64,000 nucleotides of DNA from Tubiluchus corallicola (taxonomy: Eukaryota > Priapulida > Priapulimorpha > Priapulimorphida > Tubiluchidae): positions 64,001-128,000 of the forward strand of contig JAQGDQ010000216.1 of assembly GCA_030141605.1 (NCBI GenBank), in the 5' to 3' direction. The notes beneath the pieces were generated by a model. It did no database searches and was not told where the DNA came from. It was given only the letters and a program-made list of their open reading frames with translations. The position numbers and the translations under genes were made by a program. Positions 45,586 through 54,843 of this stretch are shown here, piece by piece (the first letter of the stretch is position 1; each line of letters starts with the position of its first letter).

Positions 45586-47085
45586 CTAATACTTCGACTC
45601 TCTTTGTCTAGCCTCTTGAAGCCATTGTGGAACTACGGTTTCAAGAAATTCTTCTTTATCAGAGTTTAGTTTCGCCATATCCAACCCAATATATTGCTGT
45701 GCTTTAGCTTTGGTTGAAATATCAGGCATTTCAACTTCTTTGTTGTAACCAAGGTCTGCTAACAGTCGGGTAAGCTTTATTCTTGCCTCCTGTGCGATGT
45801 TAATGCCCGAAGAAACAATTCGACTTATTTCGATTGGTGAATGGAATGATGCTCCATGAGCTGCTACCGAGTAGTCCCAACGCCATTGAGCATGCCTTAT
45901 ATCCATAAGAACCGGTTGCATTTGTTCTTCGCTTGCTCCTTTGTCCCATGCAGCTTTTGCTCCTACGTGTGCTTTAACCAATAACTCTTCGAGTATGGTT
46001 ACATTTTCCTTTATCTTATCTTGACGGGAAAATACATCGGCAATTAGCCTTTCAGTTTCTTCCCTGTGACAAACTTGACATGAATTAGCAACATTGTTCA
46101 GAGGACTTTGAATATGGTGGTCGGTAAATTTCACACCACCTTCACTTTTATATGGCATGTGACAATCGGCACATGAAACTCCACGCTCTGCATGAACTCC
46201 GGTCAGATAAGTTTCATAGTCTGGATGTTGCGCTTTTAGCATTGGGGCTTTGCTCAATTTATGTGTCCAATCCTTAAACTCCATATTGTCGTAATACTCT
46301 TCAACATCCTCCACACTCATTCCATTATCCCAAGGAAATGTTAAGTAAGAAACTCCTTCTACTTTCTCTTTATTAAAGTAGTATTCAACATGACATTGAG
46401 CACAAACCAAGCTCCTCATTTCTTGGTGTTTTGCTTTAGTAATATCTTTCCCCTGTCTTTCAAATGCTTCAATCAAAGCAGGTCGAGAAATACGCAGCTG
46501 CATGGTATTCACATCATGACAGTCTGCACAGCCAATAGGGTTTACTATTTCAGCTCCCCATTTTTCCCATGAGCCTTTATAAAACTCAGCAACTCCTACT
46601 TCATTCATAATTCTCGGAACATCGGGGCTTTTACATGTCCAACACGTATTTGGCATTGGACTTTTAGTGCTATCATTTGGCGCACCGGTTCTTAATGTAT
46701 TGCGAACACCATCTACAGCATAATAGTGACCTCTCCCTTGGTTATAGTCTTTTGAAAAACCATAACCAGCCCACAGAACTACTAACTTCGGATTATCTTC
46801 AAGCTCGTCAATCATTGCTGCACCATTGTATTTGCTTCTAAATGTTGTGTCGGAAGTTTGATAATATGATTCAAACTCACGAGGAAAGTTTGCTCCCCAT
46901 TTTTTGTTTCGGGGTTCAAACTGAGAAAAATCGTTTTTGGGTGCATAGGTAAACATCGCTTCACTTCTTCTTTCTACAACACTAGAGGCCAACAATCCTA
47001 AAAGGAATACTACTACAATAGTTCCAAGGAAAAGAATCCATCCTTTCCAAGGTTTTTCTTTGATTTGCTCGCTAAATGGTCTCAT
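45586..47085 (-). CDS. nrfA: Cytochrome c nitrite reductase NrfA (ammonia-forming)
   Basis: The 499-residue protein has an N-terminal membrane anchor (about residues 15-36). It holds the active-site heme motif CWTCK (148-152) and four CxxCH motifs at 186-190, 228-232, 305-309 and 336-340: the pentaheme pattern of NrfA. The distal active-site region GVHAERGVSCADC is present. It reduces nitrite to ammonium with six electrons in the periplasm. It lies 21 bases after nrfH, which supplies electrons from menaquinol. Confidence 0.97.
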   Translation of the reverse strand: MRPFSEQIKEKPWKGWILFLGTIVVVFLLGLLASSVVERRSEAMFTYAPKNDFSQFEPRNKKWGANFPREFESYYQTSDTTFRSKYNGAAMIDELEDNPKLVVLWAGYGFSKDYNQGRGHYYAVDGVRNTLRTGAPNDSTKSPMPNTCWTCKSPDVPRIMNEVGVAEFYKGSWEKWGAEIVNPIGCADCHDVNTMQLRISRPALIEAFERQGKDITKAKHQEMRSLVCAQCHVEYYFNKEKVEGVSYLTFPWDNGMSVEDVEEYYDNMEFKDWTHKLSKAPMLKAQHPDYETYLTGVHAERGVSCADCHMPYKSEGGVKFTDHHIQSPLNNVANSCQVCHREETERLIADVFSRQDKIKENVTILEELLVKAHVGAKAAWDKGASEEQMQPVLMDIRHAQWRWDYSVAAHGASFHSPIEISRIVSSGINIAQEARIKLTRLLADLGYNKEVEMPDISTKAKAQQYIGLDMAKLNSDKEEFLETVVPQWLQEARQRESKY

Positions 47086-47106
47086 TATTTTAATAGTTCT
47101 ATGTTA

Positions 47107-47691
47107 TTACTCTGCTGCTTTTAATGCTTTTTTTAACCACTCGGGTACTGGGCTTTCAGGTAATGGCACTTTGGCATTTGGTGTACTCGAAAGACTGTTA
47201 ACTCTGCCGTGAGGGACTTCTCTGTGGCACTCCCAGCAAGTTCTATCACTCCTATTTGAATGAAATTTAGTATGGATGGTATTCATCTTTAAGTCTGTGA
47301 TAAGGTCGCTGTGGCAACGCAGACAGTTCTGCTGCACCACATGCTTACTTTCATCTTTTATTTGTATTACCTGTGGTTCAGCACGCATTGTAAATACACT
47401 AGCGTGTCGCATTCCATCTTTCCCTTTAAAATAGTATTTGTTAAATAGGTTATTGTGCGGTATGTGACAATCGTTACAGCTAGCCTTACCCCGGTGCGAG
47501 CTGTGCATCCATGTAGCATATTGTGGAGCCATAATATGGCAGTTTACGCATGTTTTAGGGGAGTCAGATAGATAAGATGGTGCATTGGATATATAAAACA
47601 GGAAGAAGAGAAGACCAAATAAAATAGCGGAACTAATTATTACGCTAAACAGCCATTTGTCCGGAGGCATAATCTTTTTGAATATATTCAT
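47107..47691 (-). CDS. nrfH: NapC/NirT-type quinol dehydrogenase NrfH
   Basis: The 194-residue protein has one N-terminal membrane helix (about residues 14-34) and four heme-binding motifs: CVNCH 48-52, CNDCH 72-76, CLRCH 123-127 and CWECH 152-156. It takes electrons from menaquinol and passes them to NrfA. First gene of the nrfHA operon; a 16-bp near-palindrome lies 115 bases upstream of its start. Confidence 0.95.
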   Translation of the reverse strand: MNIFKKIMPPDKWLFSVIISSAILFGLLFFLFYISNAPSYLSDSPKTCVNCHIMAPQYATWMHSSHRGKASCNDCHIPHNNLFNKYYFKGKDGMRHASVFTMRAEPQVIQIKDESKHVVQQNCLRCHSDLITDLKMNTIHTKFHSNRSDRTCWECHREVPHGRVNSLSSTPNAKVPLPESPVPEWLKKALKAAE

Positions 47692-47806
47692 GGCTTTATA
47701 GCTTCGTTTTTTATTCCAAAAACCCTCCTCACACCTTCTTCATCGTTTAAAATTGGTTAGTTCTCAACATTGTAATACAAATATAGACCACCACAAACAA
47801 AGAAGC

Positions 47807-47822
47807 TGTAACATATGGTACA
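47807..47822. promoter_or_regulatory. Crp/Fnr-type operator upstream of nrfHA
   Basis: TGTAACATATGGTACA differs by one base from the perfect palindrome TGTAACATATGTTACA found in front of hcp (49185-49200). The 684-base gap 47692-48375 otherwise holds only a short broken coding-like stretch (about 48135-48315, DLHQSQVWFRKRG) that I do not recognise. Confidence 0.75.
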
Positions 47823-48375
47823 GATTGTGCTATTTCTAGTTTTTTAGTATTACATCTAAATAAAATTAAGGTTTTTTTAGTGAGACAGAAAAAATAAGGT
47901 TCACTTTTTATGGTATATAATGATGGTGTAATTTAAAAGTAGAGCACCATTGCATATTGATTGATTAATGAGTACTATATAAAAGACTTCATAAGTGGTA
48001 GGGGCTTATTATTGCGTTCCTGCTTCTTTACTTCTTGGTTGTGGAGATAATATATGAGTCATAGTGATTTTTTCTAATATTGATTTCAGGAGTGATCTTT
48101 TGATAGAACTCCGTTATCAAAACGGGAGTAGTGATGCAATTAAAGGCAAATCTCATTTTAAATGCAGATAGCACTCTTGTTTATGGAAATATTGGTGTAT
48201 GGCTTACCGGTTCTGTTCTTAGAGATTTTCGGAAAAGGAGGCGACGGTAAGAAGGTTTTTGATCTTCACCAATCACAGGTATGGTTCAGAAAGAGGGGGG
48301 AAGTTATTTCCCATGAGCAATGACTTTGATAAGAGAGGAGGTGAAGAGCGCCTGGTGTATTTCAAAAGCGTAATT

Positions 48376-49131
48376 CTATTTCAAAAAACTGGAAAGAGCT
48401 TTCTTATCTATAATGGTAATGTTTCTTCCTTCAGCCTCTATTATTCCTTCGTTATGTATTTCACGGATTACCCTTGCCAACGATGGACGTGAAACACCGA
48501 ACATATTGGCAAGTTCACTCTGTGAATTTTTAATTATAAGTTCCGTACTGCCTTCTTTTCTAACTTGTTCAAGCAGGTAGTGTGCAATTTTACCTCGGAT
48601 TGATTGTAGTCCTAATAGTTTTATTTTTTTTGTGAGCCTTTGCACCTTATTTGATATTATACCCAGATAGTTCTTAAGTATAGTCTCATTTTTGCAAAAT
48701 AAGCTCATTAAATCATGCTTTGGGATAAGTAAAATTTTGGTTTCCTCAACAGCAATAACATTTACAGGAAGCTTGCTTTCGTCACCAAATAAGAATGCAG
48801 AAGCGATAGTGTCGGGTGCATGAAGCTTTTCAATCCGTAATGACTTGCCTTGGAAATCCATCATTTCTCCAACAGCTGCTCCTTTTACAATTATTCTCAG
48901 GCTGGTACAGATGTCTCCGATACTTGCAATCAGTTCATCTTTCTGATAAGTTTTTGCCTGATGATGTACCTTTTTGATTATTTCGCCAATCGCCTCTGCC
49001 TTTAAGCCTTTAAAAATATAGCTTGACTGCAAAGCATCTACATGATTTAAAAAGCAGAAACTGCACTTATCATTACAAGGTTGGATATATTTCGCATTAA
49101 AACATTTCTTTTCTAAAACTGTATTTTCCAT
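48376..49131 (-). CDS. Crp/Fnr-family regulator (HcpR-like)
   Basis: The 251-residue protein has a cNMP-binding-like beta-roll ([20 protein letters not shown]). A long dimer helix ([20 protein letters not shown]) and a C-terminal winged HTH follow ([20 protein letters not shown]). The N-terminus has four cysteines (C10, C19, C23, C26), which may bind a metal or iron-sulfur cluster. It is divergent from hcp with the palindromic operator between them, the context of HcpR-type nitrosative stress regulators. Its exact signal (NO, nitrite or redox) is inferred. Confidence 0.82.
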   Translation of the reverse strand: MENTVLEKKCFNAKYIQPCNDKCSFCFLNHVDALQSSYIFKGLKAEAIGEIIKKVHHQAKTYQKDELIASIGDICTSLRIIVKGAAVGEMMDFQGKSLRIEKLHAPDTIASAFLFGDESKLPVNVIAVEETKILLIPKHDLMSLFCKNETILKNYLGIISNKVQRLTKKIKLLGLQSIRGKIAHYLLEQVRKEGSTELIIKNSQSELANMFGVSRPSLARVIREIHNEGIIEAEGRNITIIDKKALSSFLK

Positions 49132-49184
49132 AAACCGTGTCTTAAAAAATTATTTTGTAATAAAAATAGAAAAAAAGGCCTTCC

Positions 49185-49200
49185 TGTAACATATGTTACA
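49185..49200. promoter_or_regulatory. Perfect 16-bp palindrome between the Crp/Fnr gene and hcp
   Basis: TGTAACATATGTTACA is a perfect dyad 53 bases from the regulator start and 69 bases from the hcp start. It suits a Crp/Fnr homodimer and probably controls hcp and the regulator itself. Confidence 0.8.
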
Positions 49201-49269
49201 GCTATTGCTTGTAAAATACCTGAACTTTATATCGTTGATTTGAGTTTGAGAATTTTAAAAAATAAAGTT

Positions 49270-50913
49270 ATGAGCATGTTTTGTTATCAGTGTCAAGAAG
49301 CAGCAAAAGGTATAGGTTGTGTTAAAGTCGGGGTGTGTGGGAAAGAAGATTCAACATCAAACCTACAGGATTTATTAGTTTATGTGGCCAAAGGTGTTTC
49401 GTTGGTTGCAGAACTGGCAAAGGAGAACTCTGTTACAACTGACAAAGCCAACAAGTTTGTGTTTGAGGCATTATTTGTAACCATTACCAACGCTAATTTC
49501 GATGATAATAAAATCACAGATAAAATTATTGAGGGTATTCAGGTACGGGATGCTTTGAAAAAAGAGTTGGAAGACAAAGGCATTGAAATTTCTGGCTTAC
49601 CTGCAAATACGGTTTGGGCTGCAGAAGGTGAAGAAGCAGTTAAAGCAAAAAGCGAAACTGTAAGTATTTTAACTGAACAGAATGAGGATATTCGTTCATT
49701 AAAAGAGTTATTAACCTACGGGTTAAAAGGGATGGCTGCATATGCTGAACATGCTTTTAACTTGGGCTATACTGGCGAGAAAATATTTGCATTTATGCAC
49801 AAAGCCTTAGCTGCAACTACCAGGCCTGATATAACAGTTGATGAATTGGTTGGATTAACTTTAGAGTGTGGTGAGTACGGAGTAAATGTGATGGCTTTAT
49901 TAGACAAGGCAAATACTGAATCATACGGAAATCCTGAAATCACAAAAGTAAATATTGGTGTGCGCAGTAATCCTGCAATACTTATTAGCGGTCACGACCT
50001 GAAAGATATGGAAGAGCTGCTGAAGCAAACCGAAGGAACTGGTGTTGATGTTTACACACACTGTGAGATGTTGCCTGCTCACTATTATCCAGCATTTAAA
50101 AAGCATGAGCATTTTGTGGGTAACTACGGAAGTGCATGGTGGAAGCAAAGAGAAGATTTTGAGTCATTTAATGGTGCTGTTTTATTCACTACTAACTGTA
50201 TTCTCCCTCCAAAAGATAGCTACAAATCTAGAGTTTATACTACAGGAGCATCAGGGTTTGATGGTTGTATCCATATCCCTGACAGAAAAGGCGGACAGCC
50301 AAAGGATTTTTCTGTAATCATTGAACATGCTAAAAAGCTACCTGCTCCAACTGAAATTGAAACAGGAGAGATTGTTGGTGGATTTGCTCACAACCAGGTA
50401 TTACAATTAGCCGATAAGGTTATTGATGCTGTTAAAACAGGTGCTATTAAGAAATTCCTGGTTATGGCTGGTTGTGATGGCAGGATGAAAGGGCGTGAAT
50501 ACTATACCGATTTTGCAGAGCAGCTACCTCAAGACACTGTAATACTTACAGCTGGGTGCGCAAAATATCGTTACAACAAATTACCATTAGGAGACATTGG
50601 TGGTATCCCTCGTGTATTAGATGCAGGGCAGTGCAACGATTCATACTCTTTGGCTGTTGTTGCTCTTAAATTGAAAGAGGTATTTGAACTGAATGATATA
50701 AACGAATTACCTATTGCATATAATATTGCATGGTACGAACAAAAGGCTGTAATTGTGCTATTGGCTCTTTTACATTTAGGTGTTAAAAACATTCATCTGG
50801 GGCCAACGCTACCAGCTTTCCTTTCTCCAAATGTTGCAAATGTTTTAGTTGAAAACTTTGGAATAGCTGGAATTGGAACAGTTGAAGAGGACTTGAAGCT
50901 TCACTTGGCTTAA
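49270..50913 (+). CDS. hcp: Hydroxylamine reductase / hybrid cluster protein
   Basis: The start is ATG 49270 ([10 protein letters not shown]); ten codons of an earlier TTG start are unlikely. The 547-residue protein has the N-terminal cluster motif C5-x2-C8-x8-C17-x5-C23. Later blocks bind the hybrid 4Fe-2S-2O cluster: [47 protein letters not shown] and [11 protein letters not shown]. Hcp reduces NO or hydroxylamine and relieves nitrosative stress. Its paired operator with nrfHA suggests that it copes with by-products of nitrite respiration. Confidence 0.95.
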   Translation: MSMFCYQCQEAAKGIGCVKVGVCGKEDSTSNLQDLLVYVAKGVSLVAELAKENSVTTDKANKFVFEALFVTITNANFDDNKITDKIIEGIQVRDALKKELEDKGIEISGLPANTVWAAEGEEAVKAKSETVSILTEQNEDIRSLKELLTYGLKGMAAYAEHAFNLGYTGEKIFAFMHKALAATTRPDITVDELVGLTLECGEYGVNVMALLDKANTESYGNPEITKVNIGVRSNPAILISGHDLKDMEELLKQTEGTGVDVYTHCEMLPAHYYPAFKKHEHFVGNYGSAWWKQREDFESFNGAVLFTTNCILPPKDSYKSRVYTTGASGFDGCIHIPDRKGGQPKDFSVIIEHAKKLPAPTEIETGEIVGGFAHNQVLQLADKVIDAVKTGAIKKFLVMAGCDGRMKGREYYTDFAEQLPQDTVILTAGCAKYRYNKLPLGDIGGIPRVLDAGQCNDSYSLAVVALKLKEVFELNDINELPIAYNIAWYEQKAVIVLLALLHLGVKNIHLGPTLPAFLSPNVANVLVENFGIAGIGTVEEDLKLHLA

Positions 50914-50983
50914 TATAAAACATATTTGCTTGAAGGGGGAGATATCTATTTAATCACTACCCTAAAAAGGAGGGGCCTACAGT

Positions 50984-51019
50984 GGTCATTTTGGCACCTG
51001 ATTCCTGGCCAAAGTGACC
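50984..51019. terminator. Hairpin between convergent hcp and TonB receptor genes
   Basis: GGTCATTTTGGC and GCCAAAGTGACC form a 12-bp stem with one G-T pair and a 12-base loop, 70 bases after the hcp stop. There is no T run, so it may act as a weak bidirectional terminator or a stability element. Confidence 0.45.
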
Positions 51020-51042
51020 GGCTTCCCCAACATGTATAAGTT

Positions 51043-53556
51043 TCAAAATTTTATATTTGCTCCAAGCATGAAGTTGGTTCCTGCCTGAGGAAAGTACCCA
51101 AAGTCTGTCTTTTTTTGCCCTTCACTGATGTATGAGTAAGCCCAGGCATTTGACTCATATTGCACATTAAATATGTTATTTATCATAAATGATAGACGAA
51201 TCTCTTTAATAGTTTTTGTTGTAAGTTGGTAGCCGCATGCCAGGTTGTTAATGAAGTATGCATCCAGTTTTTTATCATTGTCTGATGTGTTGTCAATAAA
51301 CTGGGAGCCTATATATTGCGATGTTATATTTATGTTAATCCGGTCTGTGGGGTGCCAGCTTAGTATACTGTTAGCTATACTTTCAGGTGAGAGGGCAATG
51401 TTTGTGTTACCCAGATTGTTTTCTATCTGTGCACCCCAGTCGTCCCAGTTGTCGATGTATTCGGTAAAGCTACTGATCTTATTTTTACTGAGTGTAGCGT
51501 TTATTTCCCATGTTAGGGTACTGTGAATTTTCCAATTGGCTATTATCTCAATTCCTGCACGATAGCTGTTATCTACGTTTGTCATTATAGCATCTCCTAT
51601 ATCATTTATTCTTCCTGTTGGCACAAGCTGGTCCTTATAGCGCATATAGTATAAGTTGGTGTTAATGGTAAGTGATGATACACCAATGCTGTAGCCTATC
51701 TCAAAGTCATGAAGTGTTTCGGCGGTAGGGGGAGCTTCATTGGGGTTGTGATCTGTATAGTTCTTTCTACTTGGTTCTCTATGTGACTGAGCGTATGAGA
51801 AGTATAATTTTTGCATGCCTGTGGGTGTGTAGAGTATCCCCAACTTGGGGTTGAAAAAGTCAAATGTACTGTTTTGCCCGATGTCTCTTAGGTTGTCATC
51901 TATCCCTTTTATTGTAAAGTCTATATGGCGGTATTGCATGTCGATATAAGCGTTAAGTCCGGCAGTAACGCTGTAGTTAATTTTTCCAAAAATGTTGTAG
52001 TCGGTTTTTAATCCATTGGAGCGATACCATTCGTGGTTATGCTCGTTGTCTCCAAAGTGTTGAGCCCATATAACATTCCCAAAGTGGTCTCCGTCATATT
52101 TATTCCATGCCCCTCCAAAAGATATATCTGCTATGCTGTTTATGTAATTTCCGGACAGAGTGAAACCATAAAAGCTATTGTCAAGCCATTTTTGACGAAT
52201 CAGGTTAGTCGTTTCAACACCATCAACGGGCGACATCTGGTAGTTTTCCGGCTTTTGATTTTCTTTATATTGTTCATAGTAGCCACGGCCATATGTGTAG
52301 TGTAAGGCAGTATTTACGTTTATGTTATTATTGACCTTATGTGAAAGTAGGATTTGATAATGATCCTGCTGGTAGTTGTCAGTTTCGTTCTCATAGTATA
52401 GTATGTTGCCATTTTGTCCGGTATATTTGCCGGAGGGGTTATATGTTCTGTTTTTATCTAGGCTATCCAAAGGAACACCATTCCAGGCCAGATATGTTTT
52501 CTGGTTGCCTGACAGAACATTTATCTTCAAAATAGAGCTCTTTGAGTAGAGCCCCCCAGATATATAAAGTGATTTCAGGTCACTGCTTGCACGATCTATA
52601 AATCCGTTAGATGTGATTTTTGATAGTCTTGTATCGAGTGTAAATTTGTTATTTATTAATCCACTACCTGCAGAAACAGTATTTTTAAAGGTGTTGAATG
52701 ACCCTGCTGAACCACTGTATTCGGCGTATGGTTCTTGGCGTAGTGGGCTTGTTTGCAGGTTTATGGTAGCACCGAATGCTCCTGCTCCGTTTGTTGAAGT
52801 ACCAACGCCTCTTTGAATCTGGATACTTTCGATAGATGATGCTATATCAGGCATATTCACCCACCATACTCCGTGTGACTCGGCATCGTTTAGTGGTACT
52901 CCGTTCATCGTTATATTAATTCTGGTTGCGTCAGTTCCCCGGATACGGAAAGAGGTATATCCTACTCCATTACCGGCATCAGAAGTAGAGACCAGAGATG
53001 GTGAGAGGTTAAGCAAAACAGGAATATCTTGTCCCATGTTATTTCTTTTTATCTCATCTCCATCAATATCTGTGTATGTAACCGGAGTTTTTTCTCCGGC
53101 ACGGGTAGCTGATACAATAATCTCTTTTGTTAGTATGGAGTAGGGCTCCATTACTATTAATATATAGCTCTCCTCTCCTGATATTTCAACCCTCTTTTTT
53201 ACTGGTTTGTAGCCGAGGCATGAGACTTTCAGTGTGTAGGTTTTTTCTTCCAGGCCTGAGATAAGAAAGTAGCCGTTTATATCGGTTGCTATACCTTTGG
53301 ATATCTCTTCAATAAGTATATTCGCTCCCGCTATAGGGTTGTTTTGTTCGGTTACAATCCTGCCTTTTAGCGATGATGTGGCAAATGCTCCATAGCATAT
53401 AGTAAGAAGCGCTACGACGGTATATCCGCATTTGGTTAGAGCTTCTCTTATACGGAGCCTGTCCAAAAGTATAGCGCGGACTCTGTTTTTCATGCCGGAC
53501 ACTGAAGCTTGAGCTTCATTCTTTGTGTCTACATGTTCTGCAATATTTATACCCAT
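51043..53556 (-). CDS. TonB-dependent receptor under TPP control (probable thiamin-type importer)
   Basis: The protein of up to 837 residues has a hydrophobic export segment (about residues 44-60). A CarboxypepD_reg-like domain follows (SSLKGRIVTEQNNPIAGANI), then a plug (GYTSFRIRGTDATRINITMN, NMPDIASSIESIQIQRGVGT) and a large beta-barrel ending NFMLGANIKF. A start at 53493 (MKNRVRAILL) would give a shorter, more usual signal; both are possible. A TPP riboswitch 180 bases upstream says that it takes up thiamin or a precursor across the outer membrane with TonB. No other thi gene is adjacent. Confidence 0.88.
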   Translation of the reverse strand: MGINIAEHVDTKNEAQASVSGMKNRVRAILLDRLRIREALTKCGYTVVALLTICYGAFATSSLKGRIVTEQNNPIAGANILIEEISKGIATDINGYFLISGLEEKTYTLKVSCLGYKPVKKRVEISGEESYILIVMEPYSILTKEIIVSATRAGEKTPVTYTDIDGDEIKRNNMGQDIPVLLNLSPSLVSTSDAGNGVGYTSFRIRGTDATRINITMNGVPLNDAESHGVWWVNMPDIASSIESIQIQRGVGTSTNGAGAFGATINLQTSPLRQEPYAEYSGSAGSFNTFKNTVSAGSGLINNKFTLDTRLSKITSNGFIDRASSDLKSLYISGGLYSKSSILKINVLSGNQKTYLAWNGVPLDSLDKNRTYNPSGKYTGQNGNILYYENETDNYQQDHYQILLSHKVNNNINVNTALHYTYGRGYYEQYKENQKPENYQMSPVDGVETTNLIRQKWLDNSFYGFTLSGNYINSIADISFGGAWNKYDGDHFGNVIWAQHFGDNEHNHEWYRSNGLKTDYNIFGKINYSVTAGLNAYIDMQYRHIDFTIKGIDDNLRDIGQNSTFDFFNPKLGILYTPTGMQKLYFSYAQSHREPSRKNYTDHNPNEAPPTAETLHDFEIGYSIGVSSLTINTNLYYMRYKDQLVPTGRINDIGDAIMTNVDNSYRAGIEIIANWKIHSTLTWEINATLSKNKISSFTEYIDNWDDWGAQIENNLGNTNIALSPESIANSILSWHPTDRININITSQYIGSQFIDNTSDNDKKLDAYFINNLACGYQLTTKTIKEIRLSFMINNIFNVQYESNAWAYSYISEGQKKTDFGYFPQAGTNFMLGANIKF

Positions 53557-53737
53557 GCCTGTCTCATTTTTACTGTACTTTAATCCAGCTTTGCTAGCAA
53601 CATACAGGTCCTTTGGCCGGGTACATTATCTATGTTTAAAATACTCCAAAGCACAGTATAGCGTTCGAACTGAACTACATTTTTAAATTAAAGTGTGCTT
53701 TAAGTGTGTTAAACAGGGATTATGAATAAGAGATTTG

Positions 53738-53814
53738 CATTTTCCCTTCTCAGAATTACCTGAGCAGGTTCTATGGGTGTGATCTCAGCCCGTAATTATT
53801 AAGGCACCCCTAAT
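53738..53814 (-). promoter_or_regulatory. TPP (THI-box) riboswitch
   Basis: On the minus strand the consensus elements occur in order: AGGGGTGCC, GGGCTGAGATCACACCC, GAACCTGCTCAGGTAA and GAGAAGGGAAAA. These pair as the usual P1-P5 helices (AGGGGTG, CTGAGA bulge, ACCTG/CAGGT stem). It lies in the leader of the TonB receptor, so binding of thiamin pyrophosphate would turn the receptor off. Confidence 0.93.
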
Positions 53815-53853
53815 GTTTAAACTACATTATGCGCAAAGCTACATAAAAATTTT

Positions 53854-53984
53854 GACACCCTTGCAAGGCGAAAGATTTTAGTTCAGATTGAAGAAAGACT
53901 CGATGAAAATTGCCTGCAGTTTGTTGGCGTAAATAAGAGTTTCTGTGAAAATATTAGTAGAAAGATGAGCTTTGCAAAGGTCTC
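53854..53984. repeat. MITE-like repeat, copy K (reverse orientation)
   Basis: GACACCCTTGCAAGGCGAAA ... GATGAGCTTTGCAAAGGTCTC, 131 bp, in the same orientation as copy F. Sits between the riboswitch and the Fur gene. Confidence 0.75.
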
Positions 53985-54127
53985 GTTTTATATTACAAGG
54001 ATAGCTTTATTCTTATTTGTATGGCTGTTAATTTAGCCTATAATTTTGTCAAAAGTGTACATGATAGTTCAGGATTATTGAAAAAAAAACTACTTTTACT
54101 TTCCACGCTTAACCCTGACTTTAGGAT

Positions 54128-54574
54128 ATGAGCACCGTACACATAAAAAAGAAATCGGCCAAGAGTGTTTTTGCAGAGTATCTTTGTGAAAAAGGATATA
54201 AAAAAACACCTGAGAGATTTGCTGTCCTGGAAGAGATATGTAATACAGCGGGGCATTTTGATATTGAGTCGTTATATGTTTCTATGAAAAACAGAAACTA
54301 CAAGGTTACTCGCGCCACTTTGTATAATACGCTTAAGCTATTGCTGGATTGCAGATTAGTTGTAAAGCACCAATTTGGAAAATCAACTGCTCAGTTTGAA
54401 AAAAACTTTGATCTTACACAGCATGACCATCTTATTGATATAAAATCGGGGGAGATTTTAGAGTTTTCAGATCCTCGCCTCCGCAAGATAATTAAAGAGG
54501 CCTGTGATAGGTTTAACTTTAGCTTGTCCCATCATTCATTGTATCTGTATGGCGAGCGCGATGAAAATAGCTAG
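54128..54574 (+). CDS. Fur-family metal-responsive regulator
   Basis: The 148-residue protein has the N-terminal winged helix (GYKKTPERFAVLEEICNTAG, KVTRATLYNTLKLLLDCRLV) and the metal-binding dimer domain with QHDHLIDIKSGEILEFSDP. The CxxC structural zinc motifs near the C-terminus are missing, as in a number of Bacteroidetes Fur proteins. It could be Fur, PerR or Zur; the sequence alone does not decide. Alone, 270 bases before purA. Confidence 0.88.
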   Translation: MSTVHIKKKSAKSVFAEYLCEKGYKKTPERFAVLEEICNTAGHFDIESLYVSMKNRNYKVTRATLYNTLKLLLDCRLVVKHQFGKSTAQFEKNFDLTQHDHLIDIKSGEILEFSDPRLRKIIKEACDRFNFSLSHHSLYLYGERDENS

Positions 54575-54843
54575 CCTGGCTACTTCTTCTCTCGTTAAAG
54601 TCAATAGTACGAGCCAAAGCTTATTAATTTATTAGTATATCTTTGCTAGTCCTGACAGAAAAGATAGTATAGCAGCATGGTAGTATCTTGTGTAATAAGG
54701 CTAGGCAGGCATTTGGTTAGGTTAAGGGAGTATGAGCACAAGTAAGTTATTGCAAAGAGCCTGAGGGTCAGGTATTTTGAGATGTTTAGCGTTTTCATGC
54801 TTTAATTGCTTATTTTTAAAGAGAATAAAATATAGTTATAGAT

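Noticed and set aside
48135-48315. Small coding-like stretch between nrfH and the Crp/Fnr gene
   Set aside because: Two short frames can be joined only by a frameshift, and I recognise no family, so it is mentioned only as gap content.
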